Positions 17,580-26,900 of a stretch of DNA of 64,000 nt are shown one piece after another. Where the stretch lies: the NCBI GenBank assembly GCA_002257045.1, contig NCHD01000001.1, positions 1 to 64,000 on the forward strand. The letters are read 5' to 3'. The notes under the pieces are model-generated. The model ran no database searches. It had not been told where the DNA came from and saw only the letters and a program-made list of their open reading frames with translations. Within the stretch, counting starts at the first letter, position 1. Every line of letters begins with the position of its first letter. The position numbers and the translations under genes are program-made. This stretch comes from Hydrogenophilales bacterium 16-61-112 (GTDB taxonomy: Bacteria; Pseudomonadota; Gammaproteobacteria; Burkholderiales; Thiobacillaceae).

Positions 17580-18722
17580 TTAGCGGCGCGGTGTGCGCGC
17601 CAGCTGTTCGTAAAGATCCAGCGTTTGGTCCAGCATCTCCTGTAGCGGAAAAAAGTCGCCAGCCGGAACCGCTGGGGGGGATTGCAGCAGCTGCGCGACC
17701 CGCTGGAAGGCGTCGTTGATGTTGCCAAGAGGCAATAACCCCGCCGGATAAACCGTCCGCAAAATTTCCCCCACGCCGCCGTGGTCGTAACCGGCTGTCG
17801 GCACGCCCAGCTGCAGCGCCTCCAGCGTGGTGCGACCAAACGATTCTGGCTGGGTGGACAGCGATAGCACCAGGTTCGATATCGCCAGAATGTTTTTCAG
17901 ATCGTCGCGCTGGCCGGTGAAACTGATGTCATTTTCCAGTTCCGTGCTGCGTACCCGGTAGCGTAGTTTGTGCAGATAGCGCTGCTTGGACGCAGACGCG
18001 CCACCGGCGATCAGGCCATGTACGGGCAGTCCGCGTCGCTTCAGCCGCGCAATCAATTCGATCAGGTCTTCGTGCCCTTTCAGTCGCGTGATGCGGCCGG
18101 GAAGGGTGACCAGCAGCTTGCCGGCCGCTTGCGGAAACTGGACAAAAAACGCCTGCTGCCAGGCCGGGTCGGGTTTCCAGCCATGCGGATAGGCCGTACT
18201 CTCGACACCGCGATGAATCACCTGAATGCGCTCCGCTGGCGTGTCAGGGTATTCGCGCAGGATGTATGCACGCACGGTATTCGACACCGCAATTACCCGT
18301 TCGCCTTGCGTCATGATGCGGCTGTAACGATTGACGCCATACAGGCCATGCACTGTGGTGACGAAACGCGGACGCGTGGCCGGGTTCATGCCGCGCCACG
18401 CGAGATAAGCGATCCACGCAGGCACGCGCGAACGGGCGTGGATGATGTCGACCTTTTGCTCGAGCAGGAATTTGCGCAGCTTGCCGACCAGCAGCAGCGT
18501 TTTGAAGCGCTTGCGGCCAATCGGCCAGGCGAAGTGCTCACCCCCCGCGGCAACCAGGGACGACACCTGACGCCCGCCGGCCGATATCACCAGTGCGCGG
18601 TGGCCGCGCGCCACCAACGCTTGCGCGATCTCGAGCGTGCCGCGTTCCACCCCGCCTGATTCGAGCGCGGGCAGCAACTGCAATACCGTCAGTATTTTTT
18701 CTTCAGCCATTCCATAATCCAT
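17580..18722 (-). CDS. Glycosyltransferase family 4 (GT-B)
   Basis: This 380-residue GT-B glycosyltransferase has LLPALESGGVERGTLEIAQA (donor-side glycine loop, as in many lipopolysaccharide transferases), IIHARSRVPAWIAYLA, TTVHGLYGVNRYS and, in the C-terminal domain, LVTLPGRITRLKGHEDLIE and STQPESFGRTTLEALQLG with the E-x7-E signature. Start is ATG 18722, or ATG 18710 (MAEEKILTV), which has a GGA just before it. Both overlap the end of the upstream ELM1 gene, so the two are probably co-transcribed. It converges on the polysaccharide cluster. A core-oligosaccharide role is possible. Confidence 0.85.
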   Translation of the reverse strand: MDYGMAEEKILTVLQLLPALESGGVERGTLEIAQALVARGHRALVISAGGRQVSSLVAAGGEHFAWPIGRKRFKTLLLVGKLRKFLLEQKVDIIHARSRVPAWIAYLAWRGMNPATRPRFVTTVHGLYGVNRYSRIMTQGERVIAVSNTVRAYILREYPDTPAERIQVIHRGVESTAYPHGWKPDPAWQQAFFVQFPQAAGKLLVTLPGRITRLKGHEDLIELIARLKRRGLPVHGLIAGGASASKQRYLHKLRYRVRSTELENDISFTGQRDDLKNILAISNLVLSLSTQPESFGRTTLEALQLGVPTAGYDHGGVGEILRTVYPAGLLPLGNINDAFQRVAQLLQSPPAVPAGDFFPLQEMLDQTLDLYEQLARTPRR

Positions 18723-19588
18723 GCGGCGCAGCGGTCGGCCTCAGCCAGCGGTTGTGTGTTGGGGTTTAATTGTTCATGTGCACACCAGCTTGCAAAGCGC
18801 GTGATGCGATGGGCGTCGGCAAGGCGTGAAATCGCCCAGCCAATGCGGCTTCTTGGGTTGACTGGCAGATCAAACACGCCGACATCGGCACCTGCCGACA
18901 GTGCTTCGTAAACCATCGAGGCGCTGTCGGGCGTGACCCACACCGTGCCGCTGTGGGCGAATTGATCGGGCAGCCAGTCGGGTGGGGTGGCCGTATGGGG
19001 AACGACAGTCAGCCTGGGGTGCGCCGGCAGCATTGACAGAAAATCCGTTGGCGTGCGGCGCGACGTGGTGAGCGTCCAGTGGATTCCGGGCGTGCGCGCG
19101 AGGATGCTTTTGATCTGAACCTGTATTGCATCGCTATCCCATTCAAAATGCGACGAGACCCCGCCAATCAGGATCAGCCCATGTTCCGGGTTGCGCGCGC
19201 TGGATGGGCGAATGCGGTTGAGCGCCCCCTCGGTGACCAGCGTATGCGCATCCGCCGCGACGCCATCGTGCTGCGGCAAAATGCACAGATCGAACCAGCG
19301 GCGCGGCAGGCTCGGTTTCATCAACACCACCGCACGGCCCCCGCACGCGCGCCGCGCCGCCAGCAGCGTCAGATGTGTGGCGTGTCCGGCACCGATGATC
19401 AGGTTGGGGGTGGGCAGGACATCGACCCCGCGCATACTGCGTGTCAGCCAAGCCAGCAGCGCGCGTCCCCGCGATTGCGCGGGCAGGGTAAACACCTGCG
19501 CGGGATGCAATCTCCCCAGGGCTTCCGCCAAGCCGCGCGACTGGTTTTCGTGCCCCGGCTTGCCATCGGTGATGAGCCAGACGATCAA
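18689..19588 (-). CDS. ELM1-family (DUF1022/mitochondrial fission-like) protein
   Basis: This bacterial ELM1-domain protein starts WLITDGKPGHENQSRGLAEA and contains TPNLIIGAGHATHLTLLAA, VLMKPSLPRRWFDLCI, LILIGGVSSHFEWDSD and VWVTPDSASMVYEALSAG. The last resembles the nucleotide-sugar-binding end of GT-B transferases. Homologues often neighbour lipopolysaccharide genes, and here a GT4 gene overlaps it. The start is uncertain. TTG 19588 gives the short N-terminus usual in the family. GTG 19657 has a GGCGGAAG box but adds 23 residues, and an ATG at 19702 overlaps the upstream toxin gene. Biochemical function is unknown. Confidence 0.75.
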   Translation of the reverse strand: MIVWLITDGKPGHENQSRGLAEALGRLHPAQVFTLPAQSRGRALLAWLTRSMRGVDVLPTPNLIIGAGHATHLTLLAARRACGGRAVVLMKPSLPRRWFDLCILPQHDGVAADAHTLVTEGALNRIRPSSARNPEHGLILIGGVSSHFEWDSDAIQVQIKSILARTPGIHWTLTTSRRTPTDFLSMLPAHPRLTVVPHTATPPDWLPDQFAHSGTVWVTPDSASMVYEALSAGADVGVFDLPVNPRSRIGWAISRLADAHRITRFASWCAHEQLNPNTQPLAEADRCAAWIMEWLKKKY

Positions 19589-19646
19589 CAGGGTGTGATT
19601 CCGGGCGTGCAATGGTTCGACAGTGCGATGGGTATCGGGCCGGATT

Positions 19647-19940
19647 TCAAACAACACGCTTCCGCCAATAACCCGGCTCACGATGGCTGTGCATGATTGC
19701 AATAATCAGCACATGGTCTGGCTCGACGGTGTACAGAATGGCATAGGGAAAAATGCGGGTTAGACAGCGCCGGATATCTTCTTCAAACACGCTCCATCTA
19801 TCGGGCGCATCAAGAATAAGTTGTATGGCGTGTTCGATTGCGGTGATAAAGCGAAACTCCAACCCTGCCTGGCAGGCGGCGTCATGCCGGGCAGCCTCCT
19901 CATATTCGGCAAGGGCGTCTGGGTGGAACTCAAATCTCAC
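19647..19940 (-). CDS. RelE/ParE-family toxin
   Basis: This 97-residue protein has the compact RelE/ParE fold: FHPDALAEYEEAARHDA at the N-terminus, a central helix FRFITAIEHAIQLILDAP and the C-terminal strands RRCLTRIFPYAILYTVEPDHVLIIAIMH (described in two parts) ending with HSHREPGYWRKR. RelE members cut mRNA on the ribosome and ParE members poison gyrase. The residues seen do not decide between them. It overlaps the upstream antitoxin by four bases (ATGA), the usual antitoxin-first order. The module is wedged between thiO and the ELM1 gene. Confidence 0.85.
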   Translation of the reverse strand: MRFEFHPDALAEYEEAARHDAACQAGLEFRFITAIEHAIQLILDAPDRWSVFEEDIRRCLTRIFPYAILYTVEPDHVLIIAIMHSHREPGYWRKRVV

Positions 19941-20170
19941 CGCGAAAACATCTGTCGAATACGTGACAGCGCTTCATCCCCCGGGATGGTCTGGACATGT
20001 CCGTTGCGGACATCGTCGCGCCGGCGCAGTGACTCATTGACCCAGAGGGTGCGGGTATAACCCTCTTCCAGCGGATCCAGGCTATCGGCCAGGCGATCGG
20101 CAAGCAATGCGCGCGCCTCGCTAGGCAGGGAAAGCGCTTCTTCGGCAATCTGTTCAACGGTCAGGCTCAT
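19937..20170 (-). CDS. Addiction-module antitoxin (TIGR02574-like)
   Basis: This 77-residue acidic protein begins MSLTVEQIAEEALSLPSEAR ALLADRLADSL, the standard N-terminus of the short addiction-module antitoxins that pair with RelE/ParE toxins (the two pieces are contiguous in the protein). Its second half, with RRRDDVRNGHVQTIPGDEAL, contains the toxin-binding segment in relatives. A GGAG box lies about eight bases before ATG 20170. The stop overlaps the toxin start. Such antitoxins bind and block the toxin and usually help repress their own promoter. Confidence 0.8.
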   Translation of the reverse strand: MSLTVEQIAEEALSLPSEARALLADRLADSLDPLEEGYTRTLWVNESLRRRDDVRNGHVQTIPGDEALSRIRQMFSR

Positions 20171-20213
20171 GAGATGGACTCCTGCTTATGCGAGCAAATT
20201 GTAGCCATGAACC

Positions 20214-21287
20214 TTATTTTTCCCAACTTCGTGCGAGTGCGGATGCCCACGAATAAGGCTCGGCGTCGAGCGCCGGCGTGTTGCCTTCGATCAGATCAAT
20301 CAGCAATTCCGCCGAAGCTGGCGCAAGCGTCACCCCGTAGCGGTAATGCCCGGCATTGATGAATACATTTTCGAAATCAGGATGCCGGTCGATGATCGGA
20401 ATGTTGTCCGGCGAACCCGGCCGCAATCCCGCCCAATGCTGCACCGGTTGCACATCCGCCAGCGCAGGCAACAGTTCGGCGGCTTCAGCGTGCAGCCGCA
20501 GCCGCGTGGGGTCATCAGTCGATTTGTCAAAACCCACATCTTCCAGCGTGCTGCCCACCAGCACATGACCGTCCCGGCGCGGAATCAGATACAGCCCGTT
20601 GCGATACACAATCGTGTCGAGCACACCGGCTTCCAGCTTGAACAGCAGCATCTGCCCGCGAATCGGGCGGATATTGGGCATGGCAGGCAGGTTCGGCAAC
20701 GCAGAGCCTGCCCATGCCCCCGTGGCCAGCACAAACTGGTCTGCCGTATACGTACCCTTTAACGTGTGAACAGCCACCATGCGTCTGCCTTGGCTGGAAA
20801 CCGACTCGACCGCGCAATGCGTGTGGATGACCCCGCCCAGCCGGGTAACCGCTTCGCGCAACGCCGCCACCAGGCGCGGATTGCGAACCTGGGCGATATC
20901 GGGTAACCAGAGGGTGCCGTCGGATTGCGCAGGTTCACGCTGTGCGGCCAGACCGTGCGCCTGGCACCAGGCAAGCGCGGCATCCGGCTCAGCCACCTCC
21001 CGCACCTGCATCCCGCAGCGCCAGTATTCAGCGCGCATCCCTGATTGCGCTTCAATCGCCGCGATCCAGTCTGAATAGGCAGTCATCGAAAGCAGCGCAA
21101 GCCTCGATAAAGGCTCGGCGTAGTCCCACGGCAACAACGGCGACACAATGCCGCCGCCCGCCCAGGACGACTCGGCTCCGGCTTCGCCGCGTTCCAGCAA
21201 CGTCACGCGAACGCCGCGCTGCAAAAGCGTCAGCGCAACACTCAAGCCCGAGACGCCAGCGCCGATAACAAGGGAATGCTCAGTCAA
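20214..21287 (-). CDS. thiO: Glycine oxidase ThiO (FAD-dependent)
   Basis: This 357-residue FAD-dependent D-amino-acid-oxidase-fold enzyme oxidises glycine to iminoglycine for thiazole (thiamine) synthesis. The dinucleotide loop is LVIGAGVSGLSVALTLLQRG at 6-25. ESSWAGGGIVSPLLPWDY follows the second strand and is typical of ThiO, and the C-terminal GLRPGSPDNIPIID and NAGHYRYGVTLAP bind FAD and substrate. There are no other thiamine genes near it. It is divergent from the pilus operon, with 99 bases between the starts, where promoters for both must lie. Confidence 0.9.
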   Translation of the reverse strand: MTEHSLVIGAGVSGLSVALTLLQRGVRVTLLERGEAGAESSWAGGGIVSPLLPWDYAEPLSRLALLSMTAYSDWIAAIEAQSGMRAEYWRCGMQVREVAEPDAALAWCQAHGLAAQREPAQSDGTLWLPDIAQVRNPRLVAALREAVTRLGGVIHTHCAVESVSSQGRRMVAVHTLKGTYTADQFVLATGAWAGSALPNLPAMPNIRPIRGQMLLFKLEAGVLDTIVYRNGLYLIPRRDGHVLVGSTLEDVGFDKSTDDPTRLRLHAEAAELLPALADVQPVQHWAGLRPGSPDNIPIIDRHPDFENVFINAGHYRYGVTLAPASAELLIDLIEGNTPALDAEPYSWASALARSWEK

Positions 21288-21386
21288 GGAAGATTACAGC
21301 CAAGGATTCAGGCCGCACATTCTAGCAATGAGACCGCTGGTCGGTGCAAAGTGGAATTCGCTGCGAGGCTGTCGATAGAATCAATT

Positions 21387-21956
21387 ATGGAAAAAAAACT
21401 CCCATTACGCGGCATTCGGAAGGGTCGGTCTTTGCACTGGCAGCCCGGGTTCACGCTGATCGAACTCATCATTGCCTTGGCCATAGCGGCGATTCTTATG
21501 ACCGTGGCTATCCCCAACTTTCAAATTTTTGTATTGAACGGCCGCATCTCGGCGCAAGCAAATGATTTCATGGGCGCGCTGGGTTTGGCCAGGAGCGAGG
21601 CAATCAAGCGTGCCACGCGCGTGTCCATCTGCAAAAGCGCAAACGGCACCGCCTGCACAACTTCTGGCAGTTGGGCGCAGGGCTGGGTTGTTTTTGTCGA
21701 TGGGGGCACTGCAGGGACAGTCGATGGTACGGACTCTGTTCTACAAGTGCATGGCGCCCTGGATGGGAACACCACTTTTGTTGGGAACGGCACAGTAGTT
21801 AATTATTTTGCATATCAAGCAAGCGGATATGGAACGCAGAACGGCACGATCTCGTTGTGCCCGCCGAGTCCTGCGGCAGTTGTGGGGCGTGACATCGTGA
21901 TATCGAACACGGGTCGTGCCCGTGTCCAGAAACCGCCAACAAGTGCATGTACTTGA
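21387..21956 (+). CDS. fimT: Type IV pilus minor pilin FimT/GspH family
   Basis: This 189-residue class III-signal prepilin has a positively charged 21-residue leader followed by G21|FTLIELIIALAIAA; cleavage by PilD after Gly and the Glu at mature position 5 are both supported. The GspH/FimT globular domain follows, with ANDFMGALGLARSEAIKRAT and TACTTSGSWAQGWVVFVDGG. ATG 21387 was chosen over the upstream 21276 frame because the leader begins here. First gene of the minor-pilin operon; FimT in other bacteria aids DNA binding and uptake or pilus priming. There is no separate fimU in this operon. Confidence 0.9.
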   Translation: MEKKLPLRGIRKGRSLHWQPGFTLIELIIALAIAAILMTVAIPNFQIFVLNGRISAQANDFMGALGLARSEAIKRATRVSICKSANGTACTTSGSWAQGWVVFVDGGTAGTVDGTDSVLQVHGALDGNTTFVGNGTVVNYFAYQASGYGTQNGTISLCPPSPAAVVGRDIVISNTGRARVQKPPTSACT

Positions 21957-21970
21957 GGAATAAAGAAGCT

Positions 21971-22399
21971 ATGCGTCAATCCGGTTTTACCTTGCTGGAA
22001 GTGCTGGTCGCGATCCTGGTGCTGTCTATCGGTCTGTTGGGGCTGGCTGGCTTGATGGCATCGAGCATCCGCAACAACCACAGCGCTTACCAGCGTACTC
22101 AGGCTACCTGGCTTGCCTACGACATGATCGATCGTATGCGTGTCAATCGTGCCAACGCGATCTCGTCTGCAAACAACTACAACATTGCAATTGGCACGGC
22201 CACATCCGGTTCGAGTGGTTTGGCAGGCGCCGATGTGACAGGTTGGAAAACCACCCTGGCCAATGCACTTCCCGCAGGAGATGGCTCTGTGGCGGTTGAT
22301 TCAACTTCAAGGGCAGTCACCGTTATCGTCCAGTGGAATGATTCGCGCGGTACTGGAGGCAACAGTGCCCAGCAATTGCGCGTGGATACCCAGCTATGA
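21971..22399 (+). CDS. pilV: Type IV pilus minor pilin PilV
   Basis: This 142-residue prepilin has a very short leader MRQSG|FTLLEVLVAILVL, with Glu at mature position 5, and the PilV continuation GLLGLAGLMASSIRNNHSAY. ATG 21971 is preceded by an AAGAAG-type ribosome site; a start at 21947 would only lengthen the leader. It is part of the tip complex that primes pilus assembly. It follows fimT by 14 bases and overlaps pilW by four (ATGA). Confidence 0.9.
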   Translation: MRQSGFTLLEVLVAILVLSIGLLGLAGLMASSIRNNHSAYQRTQATWLAYDMIDRMRVNRANAISSANNYNIAIGTATSGSSGLAGADVTGWKTTLANALPAGDGSVAVDSTSRAVTVIVQWNDSRGTGGNSAQQLRVDTQL

Positions 22400-23409
22400 A
22401 CAAACTGATTTTTATTAGAGGTGCCCGCCCTCGCCAGCAAGGCTTCAGCCTGATTGAATTGATGGTGGCGATGACGATTGGCTTGGTTGTGCTGGCAGCG
22501 GTAGGTTATGTGTATCTGAGCAGCCGCCAATCCTTTCGCTTGGCCGACAGCATGTCGCGCATGCAGGAAAACGCCCGCCTGGCCATCGAAACGATGGCGC
22601 GCGATGTGCGGATGGCAGGCTACGTAGGGTGTGGCAATTTGCAGAATGCCACGGTCACCACCATCGCCAACCCGCCGGTTATTGCCATATCGCCGGCAAC
22701 CGTGATAACCGGGTTGGATTCCGGGGCATCAACAGCAAATTTTGCTGGGACAATAATTACGCGTCCTGCGGGCGACACGATTTCGGTCATGGGCGCATTT
22801 GGCGGTGGCGTTGGTTTGGTCGGTAATCTGGACCCTTCCAATGCGAACGTGCAAATCAGTGGAAATCCCTACAGTTTTGCGGTCGGCGATGTGCTCGTTG
22901 TAAGTGATTGCACCGAGGCGGATGTTTTTCGCCCGACAACCGTATCTTCTAGTGGTTCCGTCACCATGGCCCATGGGAATAGCACCAATACCGGCAATCG
23001 CGTTGGTACCTATGGACCCGATGGAGTCGTTTTTAAGGTGGATCGGTATATCTACTTCATCGGCATCAACCCGGCCGGCAAGCGCTCGCTCTATCGTACC
23101 AACCTCGCCACAGGCACAGCGGCAGACACATCAGAACTGGTCGAGGATGTTTGGGATATGCAGATCACGTATGGTCGGGATACCAATGCAGACGGATCGG
23201 CCGACACCTACGGTGACGCAACCGCGGTGGGAACGAACTGGGCGCAGGTGGTGAGTGCCCGGATTAGCCTGCTGCTGGTCAGCCCCGAAAATAACATCGT
23301 GTCTTCACCTCAAACGTACAACTTTAACGGTGCGGCGGTATTGGCCGGTGACAGGCGGCTCTACCAAGTGTTGACAACTACCATAGCGGTGCGCAATCGC
23401 GCGTCCTGA
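22396..23409 (+). CDS. pilW: Type IV pilus minor pilin PilW
   Basis: This 337-residue large minor pilin has leader cleavage at G16|FSLIELMVAMTIGLVV and the PilW body beginning SSRQSFRLADSMSRMQENAR and MARDVRMAGYVGCGN. An unusual acidic loop DTNADGSADTYGDA near residue 257 looks like a calcium-binding EF-hand or thrombospondin-type repeat. The stop overlaps the start of pilX (TGATG). PilW joins FimT, PilV, PilX and PilE in the complex that carries PilY1 to the pilus tip. Confidence 0.9.
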   Translation: MNKLIFIRGARPRQQGFSLIELMVAMTIGLVVLAAVGYVYLSSRQSFRLADSMSRMQENARLAIETMARDVRMAGYVGCGNLQNATVTTIANPPVIAISPATVITGLDSGASTANFAGTIITRPAGDTISVMGAFGGGVGLVGNLDPSNANVQISGNPYSFAVGDVLVVSDCTEADVFRPTTVSSSGSVTMAHGNSTNTGNRVGTYGPDGVVFKVDRYIYFIGINPAGKRSLYRTNLATGTAADTSELVEDVWDMQITYGRDTNADGSADTYGDATAVGTNWAQVVSARISLLLVSPENNIVSSPQTYNFNGAAVLAGDRRLYQVLTTTIAVRNRAS

Positions 23410-23927
23410 TGCATGAGATGAACACACAGATGATGCGAAACTCTAACTCGCAGCGCGGCGCAGCACTGGTAACCGGGCTGATCTTCATGGTCGTGCTGAC
23501 CCTGCTCGTGGTCTCGGCGATGCGCGGCACCATTCTGGAAGAGAAAATGTCGGGTAATGCCCGTGACGCCGATCTGGCTTTTCAGTCTGCCGAAGCGGCA
23601 TTGCGCGCGGGTGAGAAGGTGCTGAACGGTGCCACCTTGCCGACATTCTCTGCTAGTGGTGCCTATCTTACGGTGGGTAGCAGAGACGATGCATACTGGT
23701 TGTCTACCCACAACTGGACGACCAACTCTGTGGCGTATGGCAGCGTGCCTAATGGCGTCGCTGCCGCGCCGCGTTATGTCATCGAGCAATTGCCGGCAGT
23801 GCCTTCCGCCGGATTCAGCAAAAAAGCCGGGATCATCCCTGAAACTGGCTACTACAAGGTCACTGCGCGCGGCGTGGGTGGCAACCCCAATACGCTCAGG
23901 TTGGTGCAAACCACCTACCGCCGTTGA
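23409..23927 (+). CDS. pilX: Type IV pilus assembly protein PilX
   Basis: This 172-residue protein with an N-terminal membrane helix has the PilX signature QRGAALVTGLIFMVVLTLL, then LEEKMSGNARDADLAFQSAE and AALRAGEKVL. PilX proteins lack a strict GF-x3-E processing site, as here. The start overlaps the pilW stop by one base. It is thought to sit between the minor pilins and PilY1. The gene ends 23 bases before pilY1. Confidence 0.9.
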   Translation: MHEMNTQMMRNSNSQRGAALVTGLIFMVVLTLLVVSAMRGTILEEKMSGNARDADLAFQSAEAALRAGEKVLNGATLPTFSASGAYLTVGSRDDAYWLSTHNWTTNSVAYGSVPNGVAAAPRYVIEQLPAVPSAGFSKKAGIIPETGYYKVTARGVGGNPNTLRLVQTTYRR

Positions 23928-23950
23928 TGGAACATCGAAAAGGAACCGTC

Positions 23951-26900
23951 ATGAACCACATTCGCTCTGGCATTCTGGGAGTGTTGCTGATGTTGGGAAT
24001 ACTCCCGGCTTCCGCGATCGATGTCGCCCAAAAACCTGTTTTCCTTAACCCGCCCGATCCGCGTGTGATGCTGGTGATGTCGCGCGACCACGAATTGTCG
24101 AAAAAAGCCTACAACGACCACAGTGATCTCAATGGCGACGGGATACTGGAAACGACGTATACCGACACTATCGATTACTACGGATATTTCGATCCCAAGA
24201 AGTGTTATGTCTACAGCAGCACGGGCAGCGGTAGATTTGAACCGGCAGGCCTTGCAACCAACCCAACTTCCCCGTCAACAACCGGCCATCAATGTTCGAG
24301 CCAGTGGAGCGGCAACTTCCTCAACTGGGTAAGCATGACCCGCATGGATGTGCTGCGTAAAACCTTGTACGGCGGTTTACGTTCAACCGACGATAACAGC
24401 TCGACTGCCGCGCTGGGCGCCACCGTGCTGGAGCGCACCTTGCTACCCAACGATGTCCACGCCTTTTCCAAAGTGTTCGCGCCGTCGGGCGGCGCCACGG
24501 ATATGGCGAAATACACGCCTTACAGCAATGCCAGCATGTCTTTTTGTAATGTGACGGCTGGATCAGGGTTCTCAAGCAGCAGCACTGCTGTACCCGTTAT
24601 TCAGGTCGCCAGCGGCGCATTCCCGCGTTGGGCCATGACGGAGCATCCACAATGCGGTACCGGTAGCGGGGACAAACCCGGCAGTTTGACGACTACCGTT
24701 ACAGCACGGGTAGCGGTTTGCGCGCCGGGCTTGCTCGAAGACAATTGCACGCTGTATGGCAGCAACCGCAAACCCACCGGCTTGTTGCAACAGTATGGTG
24801 AAAAAGAGGCGCTGGCGCGTGTGCAGTTCGGCTTGCTGACCGGCAGCTACTCCAAAAACAAGTCGGGTGGTGTGCTGCGTAAAAACACCTCCTGGTTGAC
24901 CAACAATGCGACGACTGCGGACGATGAGATCAGTTCGACCACCGGTCAATTTATCAACCAGACGACCACCAGTACCGGAATTATCAACACCATCAATCGC
25001 ATCCGTATTTCGGGTTGGGATTACTCGACCGGAAAACATCAAAACAGTTGTAACAGCCCTGGCATCCTGACATTCACTGATGGCCAATGCGTGGACTGGG
25101 GCAACCCTTTGGCCGAAATGTACCTGGAGACCCTGCGTTATTTTGCGGGAAAAACCAGCCCTACAACGGCATTTGATAGCGACTCAACGGAACAAACCCA
25201 TTTGCCTTCCTTGCCCACGGTGGCATGGGTAGATCCTTTGCCGAGCAGTCAATGGTGCGCGTTGTCAAACACGGTCGTGCTTTCCACCGGTCTCAACTCG
25301 TTTGACCGTGACCAGTTGACGGGGCATGGAATCACCGGCCTGGATGTAGTCAGCCTGACCAATGCAGTGGGTACAGCCGAAGGGGTGATGGGTACGTATT
25401 TGATTGGTAGCAATGGCGTGACGTCGGACAATCAATGTTCGGGTAAATCGCTATCCAGCCTGAGCGATGCCAGCGGCATCTGCCCTGAAGTCCCCAGTCT
25501 GGAAGGTGGCTACGGTCTTGCCGGCCTGGCTTACGCCAACCAGACGCTGGATTTGCGTCCGCTGTATCAAACTAATCGGACCATTCGTTGGGGGGCTGCC
25601 AGCACCAACCCTAACCTGGCTTTCGCAGCCCGCCAGCCCATGGCGACTTATAGTGTCGCCTTGGCTGAAAGCTTGCCTAAATTTGAAATCCCGGTGTCAG
25701 GTGGGACGGTGACCTTTTTGCCGGCGTGTCAGGCGAATTCGACAGGGACTGCAACTGCAACCTCGTCAGGCTGGCGCGTCTGCTCCCTAACTGATCTTCG
25801 TGTGACCAGTTTGGTCACGAATGGGAGCGGCCAGCCTATTTCAGGAAGCCTGGACGCTGCCTGGGAAGATTCCACCTGGGGTAATGACTATGACATGGAC
25901 GGTGTGTCCCAACTGGATTTTTGCGTAGGCAATGCGTGTAGTCCAAGTATTGCCACCAATTCAATCAAGATCACCGCACAAGCGACTCGTGCAGCAGCGG
26001 GTCATGCCCTGCGCTTTGGCTATATCGTGACGGGCACTTCACAGGATGGGACGTATCTTGACATATTGCGACCTGGAGGTGAGAACTTTACCAGTCTGCC
26101 CGCACCTTCCACCGTGACCGTACCCACATCGCGTACATTTACGACGGGTACATCCACCGCCAAGCTGCTGGAAAGCCCGTTGTGGTATGCAGCCAAATAT
26201 GCGCGGTCGGACTGGGACACCAAAAGCAATGCGACGGGCCAACCTACTGCAAGCGGAACGTGCATGCCGGGCGATTGCATCCCTGACAACCTCTTCAAGG
26301 TCACGAACCCGGCGGGATTGTTTGACGCGTTGGGCAAGGTATTTGAGCAGGCAGCCAATGCCGATGCGTCGGCGTCGGCGATCGCCAGCAATTCGACGCG
26401 TCTCGATACTAATACCCACATTTATCAGGCGGTGTTCCATAGCCCTGCCTGGACGGGTGAACTAAAATCCATCCCGCTGAGTTCGACCGGCGTGCCGGGA
26501 ACCATGATTTGGGAGGCGGGTAGCCTGATCCCTGCCGCGGCCAGCCGCAATATCAAGACATGGAATGGCCAAGCCTGGAATGTGGCCACTAGCGGGGGGC
26601 TGGATTTTGCGTGGGGTAGTTTGACGACAACGCAACAAACGTCGATAGGCAATTCAGCTGTCCTCAGCTATCTGCGTGGCGACCAAACAAACGAAAAACC
26701 CAGTGGGCCTTACCGCAAACGCACAACGTTGTTGGGCGATATCGTTAATTCAGATCCGCATTATGTGGCGATGGAAAGCTATGGGTATGACCAGCCGGGT
26801 AGCGGTTTGGCGGCGACCGAGCAAGCTGCCTATACCACCTACCGAACTGGAAGCACGGGCGTAACAAAGGTGACACGCAAGAAAATGCTGTATGCGGGTG

